Part shown: piece by piece, positions 59,384-64,000 of the stretch
How positions within the stretch are numbered: position 1 is the stretch's first letter
How the letters are laid out: every line of letters starts with the position of its first letter
Source of the DNA: Zhengitettix transpicula
Lineage: Eukaryota > Arthropoda > Insecta > Orthoptera > Tetrigidae
DNA: 64,000 nucleotides
Assembly: GCA_037074705.1 (NCBI GenBank)
Contig: CM073591.1
Coordinates: 97,082,532-97,146,531, forward strand
Direction: 5' to 3'
The notes under the pieces: model-generated
Told to the model about the DNA's origin: nothing
The model's input: the letters and a program-made list of their open reading frames with translations, nothing else
Database searches by the model: none
Program-made: the position numbers and the translations under genes

Positions 59384-60354
59384 ATGTATCCATATTTTGC
59401 CAATGTTATTGTGTATCGAATTTTTCAGATTATTTCATTCCTGACAATATTAATCTTGTTCGGCACTTATCGACAAGTTATTGTTTTGTTTTTTAAGGAT
59501 AGTAACCATCCAGTACGCGCGTCCTACTCTCGAATTCTTGTTATTCATTCCGACAGTAAATTAAAATGGAACTTGCACATTGATCGCCTTATGCGCAAAC
59601 TTCTGTTTGTTAAATATTGAGACTATTGATGCAACAAGTTGATACCAAAACTGCTTCTCTAGTCTATTTTGCCTACTTTCAATCACTTATGTGTTACGGT
59701 ATTGCCAAATGGGGCAATTTTTCTCGTAGTGTGGATGTCTTCAAACTGCAAAAACGAGCCATTAGAATTACGGGGACAACCATGGCTACGACACAAGAAA
59801 CCGTTCAGTTCTCAGGTCTGACAAGCACAGCCTCAGTCTCTACGAGTCTAGCGTTCATTATTCTGGTATCGCAGTATTTAACAGCCTTCCTGAACATGTA
59901 AAGAACCTCATTCGTCAAGGAGTGTAAAACTTTTCTTGTAAATGGAACTTATTACTCCGTACACGAATTTTTGAATCGGTCTCACATTCGTTGAACTGCC
60001 TTGCCTACAAAACTGCCGAATATGCTATAAATATGTAAATAGTTTGTCCAGTTTTCCTCTTTTGCTTCTGTTTTTCCTGCCTCTGCTTTCTGTTTTAGTA
60101 AAGATCCATGACGACATCCCTCCGTACCTAGCGACAGGAGATTAATACCAGAAAGTGATTAGTGTCGTGTACGTGTTTCCTAAAGATAGTGTGTATGATT
60201 GTAGTGACTAGACAAATGTCAACAGATATGAATTTGTGTGTGTGTGTAACCTATTAATATTAATTCTGTTTATATGTAATTTATCTACAGTACATTTATC
60301 ACGAATCCTATTTCCTCTTAAGAGGGCTAATGGTGAATAAATCTATCTATCTAT
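59384..60354 (+). pseudogene. Jockey/CR1-type LINE, 5'-truncated 3' end with ORF2 remnant
   Basis: The first frame (59384-59620) ends SRILVIHSDSKLKWNLHIDR then LMRKL, matching the FLGIxxDSKLxWxxHI segment downstream of the reverse transcriptase active site. After a stop the next frame (59617-59901) reads LVYFAYFQSLMCYGIAKWGN and VFKLQKRAIRIT, the classic C-terminal thumb region. After a further shift, FVKECKTFLVNGTYYSVHEF then LNRSHIR-stop is the usual end of these proteins. A 3' UTR follows to GAGGGCTAATGGTGAATAAA and (TCTA)n near 60,340-60,354. The endonuclease and catalytic reverse transcriptase core are missing, and at least two frame breaks show it is dead. Confidence 0.78.
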
Positions 60355-62494
60355 ACAATTCAGACTGTGGAAGTTACGAATCGCTCATACAAGTTGCCTT
60401 TGGTATAATTTAATTTTAAATTATAAAATTCAGCTGCAGAATTAGAACAACTAATACACAGTACAGGTTTTTTTTGTACACGATCTGGCAGTTGCAATGC
60501 ATCATTTTTCGTGCGCAGGTGAAACAACGTGTAATTGAACTCTTGGGCATGCTTTGGATGTAGCGAGGTTTATAAGCCCACTGCTGTTTAATTTTAAACG
60601 AAAAAACAACAACGCAGGAATGCAAAATCCTGACGGAAGTGATTATAAGTGGTTTCATACTCTAGACAGAATTTACACGCTTTAATTTATAAATTCTTAT
60701 TTATTCCTGTTTTTTTTATATTAATCTAGTGAACAAGAACCTTTTGTTCCCTGATTACTGTTTCGCGTAATGTGTATTTGCGTGTTATTAACCTAGCGTG
60801 TGGAAGTATCGTCACCAAAGGACGAAATGATATACAGCGAAATGCCGTCTTTGCCTTTAGATTAACACCCGGCTCTGGTACAGCTCTCAGACGAATGATA
60901 TTACTGTCGAGAGACTCGTCGGTGTCTTACATCGCAGTCTCTATGAAGACGGAGCTGTAAGGAATATAGAATGAAGGGGCCCAAATCTTATATTAGAAAT
61001 TCTTCCCACAGCTCACGCACAAACACGTTTCGAGGCATAAAAGTGCTCTTTTAATGTTTAAAAGTGAACTATCAGTCACTTTTAAAAAAATGAATATGTA
61101 TTCAACGAAATCACATCATCTTTAATGAATATGTTTTATTCGATTTAAGCCGTATAATATAAAAGTAATTTTTTTTATAACACACATTTCGTCGTGAAGA
61201 ATGTAATTTAATAAATTGTTGGCGATTCTGTGTTCATACCTATGGAACGGATAGAGAAAGCTCGTTGGTTAGAGCGGCTGATAATATTGGAAACGTTTCA
61301 AAGAAATGTTGAAAAATTCTGATTTTAATTTAATTATTGTAATAGAAGAATAATAAGTAACCTGCTGTAAATTTGCAATTTGAAATATTGTATAAAATAA
61401 AAATGTTACCGTAGTAACATATGTGACATGTTATTTTATGCCAGTCACGGTTTTGCAAAGTTATTTTGTTTTGTGTGTGTTTTAATATGTTTTTTATCCT
61501 GTTTATTTCTTTCGTGCGGTAAAAATCTCTGAGATACTAGCCTCTTTGGTGTACTGATATCGCGTACCGCGAGCGGAGATTCTATGCCGCTGTGATTAGT
61601 ATTTTCCTTATTAATATGATGACGCGAATAATTTGCTATTAAATTTCAGTTACTCCATTTTTGAATATGCAGATTATATCTCAAATTCCTGGGGAGAGTT
61701 TTATTAAGGCTGAATTATTTTAACAATTAATCGGACGTCGGGGCTAGACATTGTTCCTCCTTGGCCATAAAGATATGTTGTTTTTTTATCGGACATATAA
61801 GACTGTATGTATTGCGGCTGCGGGAATATGTCGAGAATGACGTCCTACGTGTTAAACTCGTGCGTCGCTTGATGACGTCATGAGTCAACCTGAAACCCGT
61901 CACTGGATCCCGCTTAGCTTGCCACCGTCAGAAACGGTATTGTGAACTAAATGGTGTAGGTGGCAAAACTATTGGCTTGACGAATTAATTAGAGAGACAT
62001 TACCCCACGGGACCCTGAGTTAAGACTTGTATGAAATCGTGAAGTTAACATTTCAAAACCAATATTCGGTGGACCCGTCCGAGAACGGGATATTTTTGTT
62101 ATTATTTCTTTTGTGTTAGTAAAAACGTTGTTGTATATTTGTATATGTATATTAAATTAATGTCGCACATAATATCTTTATTGAAACCTAATTAAAGTGC
62201 AAAAACTTAATGAAACTTCGATAAAGAAATAAATAAAATATTTTAAAATTTCTGGAAACGTCGTTAATCACTTTAATTAATAACTTAAATATCCAACACG
62301 AATCAGTTCATAAATATATATAATTTATAAAATATTCTGTTGAGATGCATCGCCACAATTTATTCGACTAATCTCAAATGATATATATTCATGTTAATAA
62401 ATTACATAATTTTTAGTCTTTAAATAATTACTAATTAAATTAAACTTTATTCTCCTACAAAGTAATCTGTATACTAAATAAAAAAGGAACATAT
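60355..62494. other. Unique DNA, no gene seen; candidate regulatory patch
   Basis: AT-rich apart from 61,500-62,060. At 61,255-61,285, GCTCGTTGGTTAGAGCGGCT resembles a tRNA A box without a B box. The CRE and AP-1 pair is listed separately. Short open frames (60416-60658, 60772-60960) lack domains. Confidence 0.4.
61873..61887. promoter_or_regulatory. CRE and AP-1 sites side by side
   Basis: The palindromic CRE TGACGTCA (61873-61880) is immediately followed by a consensus AP-1 site TGAGTCA (61881-61887), inside a GC-richer unique stretch. Both bind bZIP dimers. Chance occurrence cannot be excluded. Confidence 0.35.
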
Positions 62495-63490
62495 TGTAAT
62501 GCCAATTAAACAGGTAATTAATTGCTTTTAATATAATTAAATTGTTAGCTGTACGAATGCGTAAAGGCGACAATGAAGGTGGGTTTTTCCTTTGTTCAAC
62601 AATGGAGACCGCGTGCGCTTAAACTCTGTATGCGCTGGAAGAACGTCAGTCTGGAATCGGCTATGAATGGTGGCGTACGAGAGATGAAACATTTGAAGAT
62701 CGACGAGGAGATACAATACATTTGAATTCACCTAGAGTAACGAACAGTAAAGTTTGCAGATATAAATTACGAATGGCGGTACCCTGGATTTCTACATGAA
62801 AGCAAACAACATTTTCACCGAGAGATTTACATAATAATTTGCACACGGTGAAGCAAATGGTTGCTTCACGCTGATTGAACAATTATCACATAGAGGGGAC
62901 CGACAACCACTAGCAGACCAAAGTGGGCGGCTCATCCTAGGTTCCAGATAGCAGAGGACGAGTATTTTAATCGTGTGTATTAAAATTTTCAATGAAGTGT
63001 AGAGTCAATGTACAAATGACCTTTTAGTGTGGTATTTTTGAAGATACAAGAGAGAGATCTGGTACCAGACTGACGGTCCGTGAGTAACCAAAACTTTTAT
63101 ATAAATTTGTAAACGATGATTATAAAGGTATAGTCAGATTTCGTTCAGTTTTTTTTTCACTTATTTTCATATTGTTTTAGGTTAACTTTTTATATTTTGA
63201 ATTGTTAATTGTCAGTTTATACATTGACTGTGTTCTAATTATCAAACCCAGTAGTGACCCTGAGATAAGAGATTCGATGAATTTGATTGTAATTATATAA
63301 GAATTGTATGTTAAAAAATGCCGCAAATTAATAAATGAAAATTAAAGTATTTGTTTTAAATGGATGAAATTTGGCATGAAAATAGGTTTTGTACATTATA
63401 AAATTTATCAACAATAATAAATTTCTTTTAAGCTTAGTAAACGTTGTTAATTGATTAATTTTAATTAAAGCTCTCTAGTTGTTCATTACA
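62495..63490 (+). mobile_element. TA-targeted solo LTR (copy L)
   Basis: It starts TGTAATGCCAATTAAACAGG after ACATAT and ends TTCATTACA before ATCTATATAT. It shares CGAATGCGTAAAGGCGACAA, CTGGTACCAGACTGACGGTC followed by GTGAGTAAC, and TATCAAACCCAGTAGTGACC with the other copies. Length 996. Minus-strand open frames inside are shadows. Confidence 0.67.
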
Positions 63491-63491
63491 A

Positions 63492-63493
<2 letters not shown>

Positions 63494-63526
<33 letters not shown>
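63494..63526. repeat. (TA)n microsatellite at the LTR 3' end
   Basis: An AT run adjoining copy L. Confidence 0.9.
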
Positions 63527-63529
<3 letters not shown>

Positions 63530-63627
63530 AATTTATAACCCCAGGACTAAATCAGTCACAATTTTTTTCTACATGAAAATTGACAATCATAATATTGAAT
63601 GTGGTCTGTCCCGGTGTAGAGAATGAA

Positions 63628-63842
63628 TAAAATCTTCTCGGGCTTCTACCCGAGTAAACAATTGTATTCGCTACATTTCTACCAAGGTTGCTGGAAGCCG
63701 GTAGCAATGAACGTCATCGAACCGAGTAAACAATTATATTCGCGACCTTTCTAGGAAGCTTGCTAGAATCCGATGGCAGTGTGCGTCATCAAAACGTCGC
63801 GAATACAATTTTTACTCGGTAAGAAGCGCGAGAAGACTTTAC
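63628..63842. mobile_element. Foldback element with internal direct repeat
   Basis: The left arm 63628-63671 (AAATCTTCTCGGGCTTCTAC, then CCGAGTAAACAATTGTATTC) pairs with the right arm 63799-63842 in reverse (AAAGTCTTCTCGCGCTTCTT, then ACCGAGTAAAAATTGTATTC). Between and overlapping lie two direct units of about 72 bases (63649-63720 and 63722-63793), both from CCGAGTAAACAATT to GTCATC. No coding sequence. This resembles a small foldback or MITE-type element; the superfamily is unknown. Confidence 0.6.
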
Positions 63843-64000
63843 TAAATCATAATATTCTTTAACAGAATGTACTGACTTAGGAAGTGTGGTGTCATCAGTC
63901 AGAAAATAAAAACTTGTATTTCTTCAATCGTTTATTCAATTTAGCAGTCGAAAGAGCCCTGGACTACATGTCATGATCATCTACTTATGGCCAAATATGA

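Noticed and set aside
61255..61285. tRNA-like A box (GTTGGTTAGAGCGG)
   Set aside because: No B box follows, so neither tRNA nor SINE can be supported.

Overview
The window is AT-rich, repeat-dense, intron-scale DNA of an animal, almost certainly an insect. There are no operons and no long open reading frames. The only convincing host coding sequence is two short exons with consensus splice sites on the minus strand (28298-28093 and 8742-8632). Joined across a 19,350-base phase-1 intron, they encode the end of immunoglobulin domain 1 and the start of domain 2 of a Sidestep-family (Side / Side-II to -VIII) cell-surface receptor. This family is typical of insects and other arthropods. The rest of the gene lies outside the window or in exons I could not find. 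The species cannot be fixed from the sequence.

Nearly everything else is mobile DNA and its decay products. (1) Ten related elements of about 0.8-1.3 kb begin TGTA(AT) and end (AT)TACA. Each sits in an ATAT or (TA)n tract, and they are best read as solo LTRs of a TA-targeting retrotransposon: 5.3, 13.1, 15.4, 33.4, 35.9, 41.2, 49.0, 52.8, 55.6 and 62.5 kb. (2) A GC-richer retroposon-like family, called R1 here, has an A-rich 3' end and twin 5' hairpins: 1.5-3.6, 19.2, 20.4, 20.9, 27.5 and 57.7 kb. (3) A family called R3 has a 270-295 base unit iterated in tandem and an RTE-like 3' tail: 18.3, 23.5, 26.0, 28.4 and 40.9 kb. (4) There are remnants of non-LTR retrotransposons (32.2-33.2 kb minus; 59.4-60.35 kb plus), a mariner/Tc1-type transposase (54.1-54.6 kb minus), a tRNA-derived SINE head (43.4 kb), two small inverted-repeat elements (43.9 and 63.6 kb) and a 650-base dispersed repeat (37.6 and 45.4 kb). 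(5) Recent-looking tandem duplications of 92, 225 and 253 bases occur at 20.2, 21.3 and 31.6 kb.

Layout: 1-8.6 kb is downstream intron with R1 copies and one LTR. Then comes exon 8632-8742, the 19-kb intron filled with LTRs, R1 and R3, and exon 28093-28298. From 28.3 to 64 kb is upstream intron or intergenic DNA with the remaining elements, one CpG-containing unique patch (31.25-31.64 kb) and a CRE plus AP-1 site pair (61.87 kb).

Observations most worth a second look are: the TA-targeted LTR family with a conserved palindrome and splice-donor-like site; duplicated primer-binding-site-like tails on several of those LTRs; a recurring CTGA..GA..GAAACG motif that may be relics of Penelope-type hammerhead ribozymes; and the twin-hairpin R1 family, including a head-to-head pair.
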